NCBI GenBank assembly: GCA_032622095.1
Contig: CP136066.1
Location: 7,587,784-7,651,783, forward strand
Direction of reading: 5' to 3'
Length of the DNA stretch: 64,000 nt
DNA from: Siphonodentalium dalli
Lineage: Eukaryota; Mollusca; Scaphopoda; Gadilida; Siphonodentaliidae
Both the position numbers and the translations under genes were made by a program. The notes under the pieces are model-generated. The model saw only the letters and a list, made by a program, of their open reading frames with translations. It was not told the origin of the DNA and ran no database searches. This document shows positions 11,031 to 20,429 of this stretch, piece after piece. The first letter of the stretch is position 1. Each line of letters begins with the position of its first letter.

Positions 11031-13320
11031 ATGTACAACATTTGGTACGGTGCGGTGTTGTGCGAAACGAAAGAACATTTATGTTATAATGAATTGATAG
11101 TTATCATAAGACTATACAGTACATACATTCATGTGATAATCCATAAATATACTATTTTCTGGAATCGAAATGAACACATAATTAAGAACAAAGCAGAAGA
11201 TACATTCGTGCAGGGGACAATTACACGATGACGTTGTTCGTCGATTTTCGTTGAAATCGACACGGTGACACCTTTGAATGAAATAAACAGCTATGAAATG
11301 GACACGCTACTCGGTATATTATCTCCGCCGCAGTGCTCACACAGCGTCAAGAAAAGAAATAAATTGTTAAATTCATTAAAGATGTTCCCCTCTCGACAAG
11401 GTATAACCATTTTCACTTTGATGTTGGTATTAGTTGTTTATAAGCATGAATAGGCTAGCTGTCGATCAAGACTACCCGGAAGTACCATTTGACTAATTTA
11501 TACTCGAAAATAAGATTGGGGTCCATTCATTCGACGAACCCAGGAAAAATAGCCTTATGTGAATCTTATTTGAAGGGAATACCAGGGAATCTATAAACTG
11601 ATTTTAATAAAAAAAAGAAAAAGAAGAAAAAAACCCTTAGCTACCCTCATGTTTTTGCCTTGGTTCGTTAATTATGCTAGCGTATTATCATATTAGAATA
11701 GGCAAATATCGGCGGAGTCAGATTCAGTCAAACTGTATGGAGTCACTGCATGAAATATATATAATTTGGTCACCGATAATGCTGTTAACTTTTGAGTGCA
11801 TGAACTTGGAATCTATCTCGCCCAATTTTAACTTAAATAATTTTCATGATGCATAAATACAGATATTGTTGTATAACTGGTGAAATGTTATGGGACTGTA
11901 CGAATGCAATGGTTCGATATCGTAAATCAATTGAATTTTATAACATCTTAGCCTTTGAATTACCCACTCCACAAGTTGGGATATATGCATTTATGGAGCC
12001 ACATTTGAGATATTATCGCATATCGAATGTTGACAATGTTGTTGGGTAGCCGAAAGGTCGGCTGTCAAAATACTACACAAATAATTATTAACATATTTGC
12101 CATAATATTTTTACAAATAGAGGGATTTGGGATTGGGTTTAAGTACAAAAATCACTAGTACACCCTCTCCCATCAGTCATTATACACAAACAGGTTGCAT
12201 TCAGAATGACAGACACGGTGGTAGTAATATATTTATCTAACGTATGTATACAAAGTGGCTGCCCCATCTCTCAGATGTATCAAGCTGAACACTGGTAATG
12301 GTGTCCTCACACAATAAACTGATGCTTCCTGATGCTAATATGTTTATGTTAGGCCTTAGTTACAGAGAACGTATTCATGTTTTCATACAATCACTGATAA
12401 AGGCAACAACAAAAACAACATAACAACAGCAATAACTAACATACAGTGTATGCTATTCAATAACGTCTAATTTCATATCGAAAATGCCAATAAGAACACA
12501 TCAAACAACAATTTGGCTACTTCAAGTTTATTCCAGAAAAAGTCGACAGTATAATTATACATGTTGCTAAGCGTGTGACTCTAACCCAAATGGAGCACAT
12601 TTTAGACGGTGGCCTGCACATAAAATACAATCAATCGACCCGCTATCGCGAGACACTTCGGTAAAACACTTAGGGTAGATACACACATGCATGTAATGTC
12701 TGTATGTAAAATACATGTATTTTACATGGCCACACCAATAATTGACAAAATTAATCACCTGCGCGCGAGAGGTCAATTTCACCAGTGAGTAGTTATGAGC
12801 CATTATCAAACAAACTGGCATCAAGAAATTTCAGGCCAGTCATAAGCATGTCTTCTTTCATGGATGCCGAAATGAGTAATTCTTGTCTGATATATGTTGC
12901 TGTTTTTCACGAGTTATAATTCATTTCGAAAAGTGGATTAGAGCCGGTAGATTTTATACTTGATTGGTTTCTGTCATTTCTTGGAAACAGGGTCATCCAA
13001 AACAAAAATAAAATATTCAGAATTCTTTTATAGGATGATACCGGCTTGTTGAGATTTCTCTGATAATTTGAGAGCGAGCTCATGTGATAACATTAATTCA
13101 ATTGGGATTGCAATTATTCATTATAGCGCCAAAAAATAATGCAGGTACAGCGTTGAAATTAAAAAGAGTGACACCCCCCTCCCCCATTTATATATATGTT
13201 TCTCAAGCCAAAGGTTGAACAAGCCCCTAACTGTCACAAGCTTGAATTATAACATTTTCGACCATAATTAATGTTTGGGGGAGGGGCTGGTTCTCGAAAG
13301 CTTCCAATAACTAAGGGAGT
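11031..13320. other. no recognisable gene
   Basis: Ordinary AT-rich DNA with short chance frames, a purine run near 11610-11635 and no clear repeat structure. Confidence 0.5.
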
Positions 13321-14210
13321 CAATGGAGCTTTCCACAGAGGCCACACCCACAGCGGTAGTCCCGCCCACTGGTAAAAATACTTTATCCACATAAATATTG
13401 TCTGTTACCTGAGATCGACTTAGATTAATTTTTTTTTTTTTTAGACTTTGATCTGCTGTTGAACAAAAAAAAAATAATAAAAAAAAATTTAAATTAAAAA
13501 CAAATTTAAAATTTTTAAATTAAAAGTTTTCAATTAAATTTTTTTATTTTCTTTTTAGATTTTTAGATTGAATCTTTATTTTATTTTTTTTTTTTTTAAA
13601 TTTTTTTTTTTTGTTTAATTTAATTAAAAAAAAATCTTTTTAGATTTTTAAATTGAAACTTCTTGCTAAAAATTCAAAAATTCGAAAAACAAATTAAATT
13701 TTTTTTATTTGTTTAAAAAATTTAATTTAAAATATAAATTCGTTATAACATCTGCCGTGGTACCCCGAGGCACCACACCAAATTTGGTTAAAATCGATCA
13801 AGGGCTCAGGAAGAAAAATTGCATACAGACCAGAACAGACAGACAGATCACTGAAATCTAATATATCTAAACCAGAGAACATACATTCGTTTTGCCATTA
13901 AATGTGAAAATTAGGACAAGTGTCATGCTAAACGAAAAACACTGTTATAATCACGGATAAATTTATAACATCATGCCGCAAATATAAATCTCAGTATATT
14001 ATGATTTGACAACAAAAACGTTGTTTGAATATAGCCAATTTAACACTGAATGTATGCATGGATATCAAAATTAGGGTGAAGAAAGATGGCGTCGAAAAAA
14101 ATCTCAGCAGCCAGCGGCCGGCTCGGCACCTGATTGGTCGAATATATTCTAATAAATTGCCATTGGGCGGGACTACGCTGTGGGCGTGGCCTCTCTGGAA
14201 AGCTCCATTG
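13321..14210. mobile_element. ~890-bp MITE with ~50-bp terminal inverted repeats
   Basis: The left end, CAATGGAGCTTTCCACAGAG, continues through GGCCACACCCACAGC and reappears inverted at 14159-14210. The interior has an extreme A/T low-complexity stretch (13430-13740), then the CACCACACCAAATTTGGTTA segment often seen in such elements. There is no coding region. Confidence 0.75.
13430..13740. repeat. A/T-only low-complexity tract
   Basis: Runs of T and A with AATTTAAATT-type mini-palindromes and almost no G or C. Confidence 0.9.
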
Positions 14211-14702
14211 ATTGTATCAGCCGGGATTATCTGGGAAAGAATTACAATATAATGTTTTATTTAAATATTCCATGGTTGTAAATTTTGCGTATACATGTAT
14301 AACTGTATAACACAAGAGAGGAAAGGTGACGTAGTTGGGAACTCGTAGCTAGGCAGCCCTTTCGCCGAATGAAGACAAACAGCAACACCATGCATTCAAA
14401 TTTAAAGCTGTATAATATGTTCATAGTTATATGAATAGCATAAATTGCTGCATATTAGATTAACCACTCGTAGAAAACAGACACGACAGACATGACTACG
14501 ATATTTATAAAGCAAGGTGTCAGGACTCAGGGTGCTGCATGCACACCCCTGTCGAGGAAATATGCAATGGTGAATTCGGTAGCTTCTGGGATAATATATC
14601 TCCGTGCATGTTGGGGGGTCATAGCCCCCTGCGTTGGGGAAGAGGCAATCACTGGTATTAGCATCAATAGAAGACTGACAATGATTTAAACAGAACGTCG
14701 AC

Positions 14703-15073
14703 TGATGATACCCCGCCCGTTTGGTTGCAGATCAGGAACGATAACTCTATCCGACCTACATTCTCTGCAGTACTCCCGTCGGTGTTAGACAGTTTGACCT
14801 ATATTCTCCGCCCACGCATTGCATCATGGTCTATGTGTATACCGGTTGGGCATGTCCAAAAAATTTCCAAAACTTCAAAAATTTCCAAAACTTCAAAAAT
14901 TTCAAAAATTTCAAAAACTTCAAAAATTTCAAAAATTTCAAAAATTTCAAAAACTTCAAAAATTTTAAAAATTTCAAAAAATTCAAAAACTTCACAAAAT
15001 TTCAAAAACTTAAAAAACTTCACAAATTTCACAAATTTCACAAATTTCAAAAAACTTCAAAAATTAAACAAAA
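14703..15073 (+). mobile_element. solo terminus related to the giant palindrome's ends
   Basis: It starts TGATGATACCCCGCCCG and continues through CAGGAACGATAACTCTATCC, a TTTGACCTATATTCTCCGCC block and GCATTGCATCATGGTCTAT. All of these occur in the same order in the first 150 bp of the palindrome at 21041. A TTCAAAAATTTCAAAAA-type array follows at 14861-15060, as in the palindrome at 21405-21600. No matching opposite end was found in the window. Confidence 0.75.
14861..15060. repeat. TTCAAAAA(T/C) array
   Basis: About twenty units of 9-10 bp alternating CTTCAAAAA and TTTCAAAAA. It gives repeated KFKNF or KISKT peptides that are not genes. Confidence 0.9.
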
Positions 15074-15275
15074 TTCAGGATTTAGTCATAAATGTGACCC
15101 GCCATATCAAATCCAGTCGGAAGTCGGGATTTTTTATCCTGTGCCAATGCATTCTCTTATATATGCGAGTCGACCAGCCGCCGCCGCCGGCGGCGGCGGC
15201 GGCAACTACATAATCCTATGGCATGCAAAGAAATTGGCGGCGGCGCCGCCGCCGCCGGCGGTTCAGGATTTAGTC
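15074..15275. mobile_element. broken hairpin MITE plus GCC-rich palindrome between 14-bp direct repeats
   Basis: TTCAGGATTTAGTC occurs at 15074-15087 and again at 15262-15275. Between them lies the left end of the TGTGACCCGCCATATC MITE family with half of its hairpin, cut at the apex (about 15175), followed by GCC/GGC runs that can pair with each other (15177-15261). The opposite end of the MITE is absent. Confidence 0.55.
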
Positions 15276-15411
15276 GGAAATTTGGCTTGTTGCCATTCAT
15301 CGGAAAGCTATGGGGGTACGGTGTTGAGCGCCACCGAAAAAAGCAAGTGAGCGAGGGAAAAAAGAGAAAAATAACATGACAAGTGGTACATAGTACAATT
15401 TATTATATTAA

Positions 15412-15963
15412 CTATTCACTGTCACTTTCGTCGGAATTGTCATCACTTTCGTCAGATGTGTCATTTGTTTCGTCCATGAACTTTTCTAGCAATGGTCTGT
15501 ACTTTAATATTGACATTTTCACTGCATCACGATCTTCAAAACCATTCTTCATATATTTCTCCACTTTATCCATGACACTGTTGTGCAGAGTACCATTGCG
15601 CAGCCACATATTCTTTATTATTGTCCAAGCATAAACATTCATAAATAGCCTCATGCCTTCAGTTTTAAGATCTGTACTTTTAAGGTCCTTGTCAGCTTGT
15701 ACTTTTGCCTCTTTTTCTGTTGAGCCATTTTCCATATACGTTTCCACGTTATCACTCCATGCTTCTTGTGCTTTATCTCTACTCTCATCACACAAACTTT
15801 TGAAGTATTCATCTTCATTCGATTTAATTTTCTTATTCTGACTATCATCCGTGTCCGTTAATTTTCGTTTTAACTTATTGTCTTGACACTAGTTTTTTAC
15901 GTGTCTCTGGACATCATGCTGATCTTCGAACAAAAGCCCACAGTCATTGCAAGGGTACGACAT
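15412..15963 (-). pseudogene. virus-like C2H2 finger and helical protein with one in-frame stop
   Basis: An ATG at 15963 opens MSYPCNDCGLLFEDQHDVQR, a C2H2-type finger (C-x2-C ... H-x4-H-like), and is interrupted by a TAG at 15889-15891. The same frame then stays open to 15412: a Lys-rich stretch, a charged helical region and an acidic Asp/Ser/Glu tail. This layout (short N-terminal finger, charged helices, acidic end) recurs in uncharacterised proteins of invertebrate genomes, to my knowledge often near the ATPase found next door. It lies 65 bp downstream of the ATPase on the same strand, so the two look like one unit. The single nonsense codon suggests a young pseudogene, unless translation restarts after it. 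Function is unknown; nucleic-acid binding is only suggested by the finger. Confidence 0.55.
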
Positions 15964-16028
15964 GTCTTCTCGAATGCCTATGTTTTTATGGTTTTCTTTA
16001 TTAATTTCATTGATCTCACAAGGTGTCC

Positions 16029-17132
16029 TTAGTCCTTAGTATAGCCATTATGTTGACCCTGGGGCACAATATAATTATATGTCATGCACTCCCGTTGACC
16101 AGGGAGATCTTTGTCATCATATCTCATCTCATTCCGTTGATCCGGGCTATTGTTGTCATCACATTTCACCACATTCTGTTCATCTGGGTGCTCGCTGTCC
16201 TTATGGAGATTATATTTCATGCCATTCCATTCACCCATATGTTGGTTCGTGTCCTCTTTTAGCACATTCTGTCGCAGCCGTAATGTGTCCGGGGTTGCGG
16301 CTTTTAAATCCACCAGTAGGTAACCGTACGGTTTACTCGTCGCTTCCGAAAACTCTCGCATCATACGTTGAGGGCATTCAGGATACATCTGTCTTGATAA
16401 TGTTGAAATTAAACCCTTGTCAATTGGATTATTGAACAATACCAAATATTGACAATTTCGTCGTTGCGTCGGATCTTTGTTGTAGTAGAAATTCTGGTTC
16501 AAACTTATCAAAGATAAGTTCAAATGGTGACTTCCTTCGGAATGTAAATCATTAACTCTCTGGTCTTTTGATGAAGTTTGCATCAAGTCATCGAGTACAA
16601 CTAAATTTTTATACTGGGGGTTGATAAGAGAATCCAAGTTTGCTGGTATTCCCCGTATAAAGTTGACCTGAGGGGTGACGGTATACTTTATGTCATCATA
16701 TAGGGGCTGCCAATATTTATAAAACCATATTATTCTGTCAGGTGCAGGTGATATTTTTGAGGCAGACTTTTGTAGCAAGGTTTTCACGAAGTACGTCTTC
16801 CCACTAGATGTCGGTCCACTTACACATGCCGTGAATGGATGCTTGAAAATAAAATCTTCTTGGACATTGGCCATTGAATCATCAAAGCAGGATGTTATGT
16901 CGCTTTGTTGCTGTTTCCCCTGCTGGTGTTGTAGTATCTGGTGTTGCTGTAATGACGGTTGTTGTGGCTGATGATGCTGCTGCCTGTTGCTGCTGCTGCT
17001 GTTTGTTGCTGCTGCTTGGTGTTGCTGCTGTGGGTGTCGGTTAACAAACTCAGTGTGCTTAGATTGTACATGTCTTATCAAATCATGGTTCCGCACATAC
17101 TCACTAGAGCAAATTGAACACTGGTGCTTCAT
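16029..17132 (-). CDS. C2H2 zinc-finger and packaging-type P-loop ATPase (virus-like)
   Basis: An intact 367-residue frame. Residues 5-26 form a C2H2 finger (C5, C8, H21, H26). Residues 33-77 are a Gln/His/Ser-rich linker made mostly of CAG/CAA-type codons. Residue 94 onward is a P-loop ATPase: Walker A GPTSSGKT at 106-113, a PDRIIWFYKYWQPLYDD segment at 131-147, Walker B NLVVLDDL at 176-183 with two acidic residues, and a SLISLNQNFYY sensor-like strand at 207-217. The tail (about 297-367) is polar and shows degenerate 17-residue repeats. The core resembles the FtsK/HerA-like (A32-type) genome-packaging ATPases of Polinton-like and adintovirus-like elements integrated in invertebrate genomes. 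In such viruses the enzyme would drive DNA into capsids. The assignment is by motif only. The ATG at 17132 is the first in frame and sits just before the finger. Confidence 0.75.
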   Translation of the reverse strand: MKHQCSICSSEYVRNHDLIRHVQSKHTEFVNRHPQQQHQAAATNSSSSNRQQHHQPQQPSLQQHQILQHQQGKQQQSDITSCFDDSMANVQEDFIFKHPFTACVSGPTSSGKTYFVKTLLQKSASKISPAPDRIIWFYKYWQPLYDDIKYTVTPQVNFIRGIPANLDSLINPQYKNLVVLDDLMQTSSKDQRVNDLHSEGSHHLNLSLISLNQNFYYNKDPTQRRNCQYLVLFNNPIDKGLISTLSRQMYPECPQRMMREFSEATSKPYGYLLVDLKAATPDTLRLRQNVLKEDTNQHMGEWNGMKYNLHKDSEHPDEQNVVKCDDNNSPDQRNEMRYDDKDLPGQRECMTYNYIVPQGQHNGYTKD

Positions 17133-17142
17133 TTATACTTGA

Positions 17143-17298
17143 CTAAAATATTTCGGGGGTATATGGCTTTCCTTTATACAAATGTTCCTTATAACCTCAA
17201 ATATGTCCTGTATTGACGGCGGCGGCGTTTGCCGGCGGCGGTGGCGTTTGTTCCATCGGCCTTTCAATAGCCTTCGAAAATTTAGGTAAATTACTCAT
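17143..17298 (-). pseudogene. small virus-like ORF with one in-frame stop
   Basis: The ATG at 17298 overlaps the stop of the upstream frame as ATGA (17295-17298), a compact arrangement typical of viral or bacterial-like gene clusters. The frame reads MSNLPKFSKAIERPMEQ, a Pro/Ala run encoded by GCC-type triplets, then a TGA at 17197-17199. It continues open to a TAG at 17143-17145, 10 bp before the ATPase start. Function is unknown. It could be a minor structural or regulatory peptide, or a chance frame, but the overlap and spacing argue that it is real. Confidence 0.4.
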
Positions 17299-17612
17299 TT
17301 TAGTTCAGTGAATATGTCATTTGGAGTTTCCTTTTTATCTTTTCCAATGTTTGTCTTCTTCGCTCTTCCTCCTTTTATCTCTTTAACTTTTATCTTCTTA
17401 GCTCCGGGTTTCCTTATAAGTTTTTCAGGTTTCGCTTCAGTCTTGGGTAGGTCCTTCGAGTCATCGTAGGGTACATATTTATTAAGATCAAAGTCATAAT
17501 AGGGCGGAGTCCCTATTCCGGCTAAAGTTCAAGTGTACTCTGAAGTAGTAATTTTTATATACGCCAAAATACCATCCAAGACGTATACCCTTATAAACTG
17601 CGGGTCAGTCAT
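17295..17612 (-). pseudogene. small basic virus-like protein with one in-frame stop
   Basis: An ATG at 17612 opens MTDPQFIRVYVLDGILAYIK, a beta-strand-like start, then a TGA at 17529-17531. The same frame is open afterwards for 77 codons: a PPYYDFDLNKYVPYDD segment followed by a very Lys/Arg-rich tail (KKIKVKEIKGGRAKK), ending at 17295. Conserved-looking, non-repetitive residues on both sides of the stop support one original gene. The basic tail suggests a DNA-binding core or structural protein, but no family is recognised. The start lies only 9 bp from the GC-rich inverted repeat, so it is probably the first gene of the cluster. Confidence 0.45.
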
Positions 17613-17620
17613 AGTAACGC

Positions 17621-18008
17621 GCACGTCAACGCCGCCGGCGGCGGCAGCGGCGGCGGCGACAAACGCCGCCGGCGTTTGCGGCAGCGGAGTATGCGGCGGC
17701 GGAGTATGCGGCGGTGGCGGCGGCTGTTGTTGATACAAATGTCAATGCAATTATGAGTGATTTCAATATGCACACTCTATTGTATAGGTAAAAAATTGGC
17801 GCGGCGGCAGTGAGGGGGTGAGGGGGCCGCACGCGCGCCAATTGTTTTACCTATACAATAGAGTGTGCATATTGAAATCACTCATAATTGCATTGACATT
17901 TGTATCAACAACAGCCGCCGCCGCCGCATACTCCGCCGCCGCATACTCCGCCGTCGCAAACGCCGGCGGCGTTTGCCGCCGCCGCCGCCGCCGGCGGCGT
18001 TGACGTGC
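17621..18008. repeat. GC-rich inverted repeat (arms ~180 nt, loop ~30 nt)
   Basis: Positions 17621-17803 and 17834-18008 are inverted copies, from GCACGTCAACGCCGCCGGCG inward to GGTAAAA(A)ATTGGCGCG. Arms hold GCC/GGC runs with CGGAGTATG spacers. It lies immediately upstream of the virus-like gene cluster and could be a terminal repeat joined head to head, or an origin-like structure. The Ala/Arg/Pro-rich frames here are by-products of the triplet repeat. Confidence 0.85.
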
Positions 18009-18114
18009 ATGTAACAAATAATCGATATGTACCGAAAAATTAATCAATAATGCTGAATCATAGTAATTGATTTCAATATCCGACACTGGATATATCTACA
18101 AGTATGTACACATG

Positions 18115-18415
18115 GTGAATATGATGAGGTTGGTGGTGATGGCGATGGAAATGAGCTTGATGATAAATGATGCTGATGATGTGTGTGTTATCAACGATGG
18201 CGATGTTGTTAATGGTAGTGATGATGACGATGAGGATTATTATTATTATTATTATTATGATGATAGCGATGATGTGACAATGCTGACACCGAAGGTGGTT
18301 TCCATTTCGTTGAGTATGATGCTGATAATGACGATATAAATGATGATGACGGTGATGAAGACGATGATTACGGTGATGATGATGATGATGATGATGATAG
18401 TAATAATAATGAAGG
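18115..18415. repeat. GAT/GATGAC-rich low-complexity tract
   Basis: Imperfect GAT triplets with a (TTA)n block at 18238-18260 and (GAT)n at 18375-18400. No gene is supported. Confidence 0.85.
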
Positions 18416-18600
18416 GGGCAGCGTATTCACATAATCATTTCAAAATAATCATTTTATGACATCTACCGGGGAAACATCATGCCGCTAGAATTATCGTTCT
18501 CTAGGCAGAACCAGATGTTGACTAGATTATATATTGATCTATATAGCTATATGTGACCCGCATATCAAATCCAGTCGTAAGTCGGTTTTTTTTACCCTGT

Positions 18601-18669
18601 GCCAATGCAATCGCTTATATATGCGAGTCGACCATAGGTCGCCTCGCATATATAAGATAATGCATTGGC
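18601..18669. repeat. ~70-nt hairpin, apex GTCGACCATAGGTCGCC
   Basis: Member of the GCCAATGCATTCTCTTATAT hairpin family, here with slightly mismatched arms. Confidence 0.85.
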
Positions 18670-18686
18670 CTAACAATTTTTTATCA

Positions 18687-18850
18687 TATAAGGATTAACT
18701 GTCATGTGGACTGTTTTTATGGAGATGTAACGGTGAGGTAAGTGGACATAACTTGTGTAAAACCCGAAGGGTTTTACATACAAGTTATGTCCACTTACCT
18801 CACCGTTACATCTCCATAAAAATAGTCCACATGACAGTTAATCCTTATAT
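18687..18850. repeat. 164-nt near-perfect hairpin
   Basis: Arms begin ATATAAGGATTAACTGTCAT and pair to the apex GTAAAACCCGAAGGGTTTTAC with only two or three mismatches. Confidence 0.9.
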
Positions 18851-19254
18851 TTATATACATTTAGCGAGAAAGCCACTTTTGTAAATATATTTAAATCGAA
18901 AAGTGTATCGTGACAAGATCAGCCCAAAATACACAATAGCACCCTTGCCAAAAGTTAATAGGAACAATTTCTCTTCATATTGAAACCCGATGATGTATTA
19001 AGTCAATCCTGCGCGAGTCCAAATGCGCCCAAAACATTACGCGTTCGTCTTTCCAAACCTAATGACGTATCGATGGTGTTATTAGCTTGGTGTTATGATG
19101 CGTTGCGCATTCACCGATAAATAACTGCAACTAGCCACGTGGGCGCCGCCCAATCAGAATGCTGGATTTAGTGATGACAACACTTAGTGTGTAAATATAT
19201 TTTTTTAAATAAATGTTTCTTACAATTTTTAGGACATAAAATAAAAAACATCCA

Positions 19255-19340
19255 TTACCCAGCAGGGAGCCCCACACATCTATAGAAGCATATAGAAGAG
19301 TGTCGTCTGCTCATGTTTGTCTGGGGCTCTGTATGGGTGA
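19255..19340. repeat. GGAGCCCCACAC...GGGGCTC short inverted repeat
   Basis: An imperfect hairpin with related copies at 51670-51775 and 54328-54405, all with TGTCGTCTGCT-like cores. Confidence 0.6.
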
Positions 19341-19398
19341 AATTATAAAATTGTTAAAGAATACAAGAAAAAATATTAAAATTGTAAAAAATTGGTAG

Positions 19399-19468
19399 GC
19401 CAATGTATTCTCTTATATATGCGAGGCGACCTATGGTCGACTCGCATATATAAGAGAATTCATTGGCA
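19399..19468. repeat. ~70-nt hairpin of the same family
   Basis: Inverted orientation relative to the copy at 18601; it forms the right end of the 18552-19519 element. Confidence 0.85.
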
Positions 19469-20033
19469 CAGGGTAAAAAAAATCCCGACTTACGACTGGA
19501 TTTGATATGGCGGGTCACATATTTGCGAATGTCTGTCTGTGTTCTATGGCAAATAACGGTGAACTATCTAGATGGTTCCAGAGGGATAATATGGCCATAC
19601 GCTATCATAATTAACGACCCGAAGCTAAACCACTCACTTAACGTTAGCTGTGGCTTTTTATTTTGTAATGTACATGTATACAAATCAGTTTATAAATTCC
19701 ATGGTAATCCCACCAAATAAGATTCGCATAAGCCTATATGTCGTGGTGTGAATATCAGTAATTACACCCCGTACAGAGTGGTTCCGGGTAGTCTTGTTCT
19801 ACAACTTGAATATATATGATGTAAACTACCAACATCAAAGTGAAAATAGTTATACCTTGTCGAGAGGGGAACGGGAACATTTTAACCCTTTACCCAACAA
19901 ACCGGCCAAAACCGGCCAAATAAAGCTTCAACAGCCTAAAATATCTTCGGTCTGTCTCAATAGAACCATACAAATATGGATATCATTGGAACCGGCTCCT
20001 TGACCACATTGTGATAGTTACAGTTAGCCCTGT

Positions 20034-20102
20034 GCCAATGCATTCTCTTATATATGCGAGTCGACCATAGGTCGCCTCGCATATATAAGAGAATGCATTG
20101 GC
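20034..20102. repeat. 69-nt perfect hairpin
   Basis: GCCAATGCATTCTCTTATAT arm, apex GTCGACCATAGGTCGCC. Confidence 0.9.
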
Positions 20103-20156
20103 CTAAAAACAAATTATAATTTTTTCTTACATTTGTTAACAATTAATATATGTTAA

Positions 20157-20225
20157 GCCAATGCATTCTCTTATATATGCGAGGCGACCTATGGTCGACT
20201 CGCATATATAAGAGAATGCATTGGC
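20157..20225. repeat. 69-nt perfect hairpin
   Basis: Mirror orientation of the hairpin at 20034, so the pair also forms an inverted repeat. Confidence 0.9.
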
Positions 20226-20429
20226 ACAGGGCCGTTCTGTTGGGTAAAGGGTTAACTGAATTTAATTTTCTTGGCGCTGGTTGAGTTACTATGTTGACAA
20301 GCGTGTTAATTTCATAACATTCGTTTCATTCAACGAACAACGTCATCGTATACATTTCCACAATTGACCGAATTTGCCTGAACCTGCACGAATGTGTATT
20401 TGGCTGTGTTCATAATTATGGGCTGTCTT

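Larger units (their letters stand above)
18552..19519. mobile_element. 968-bp MITE with terminal hairpins and TA target duplication
   Basis: The left end TGTGACCCGCATATCAAATC and the right end (complement) mirror each other through AGTCGGGATTTTTTTTACCC-type sequence into a ~70-nt hairpin at each side (18601-18669, 19399-19468). TA flanks both ends (18550-18551, 19520-19521), as expected for Tc1/mariner-type transposition. The interior holds a 164-nt hairpin (18687-18850). No transposase is present. Confidence 0.75.
19884..20253. mobile_element. 370-bp hairpin MITE, TIR AACCCTTTACCCAACA
   Basis: Sixteen-base TIRs lie at 19884-19899 and 20238-20253. The body has a GGCCAAAACCGGCCAAATAA block followed by two ~69-nt hairpins (20034-20102 and 20157-20225). 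The same element is present in opposite orientation at 52325-52714. Confidence 0.8.

Noticed and set aside
14725-15350. 162-174 residue frames rich in Lys, Phe, Asn or Ser
   Set aside because: They arise from the TTCAAAAA array and run into MITE and GCC-rich sequence; no gene structure supports them.
17533-18086. Ala-, Arg- and Pro-rich frames
   Set aside because: By-products of GCC/GGC triplets in the inverted repeat; mirrored in the two arms.
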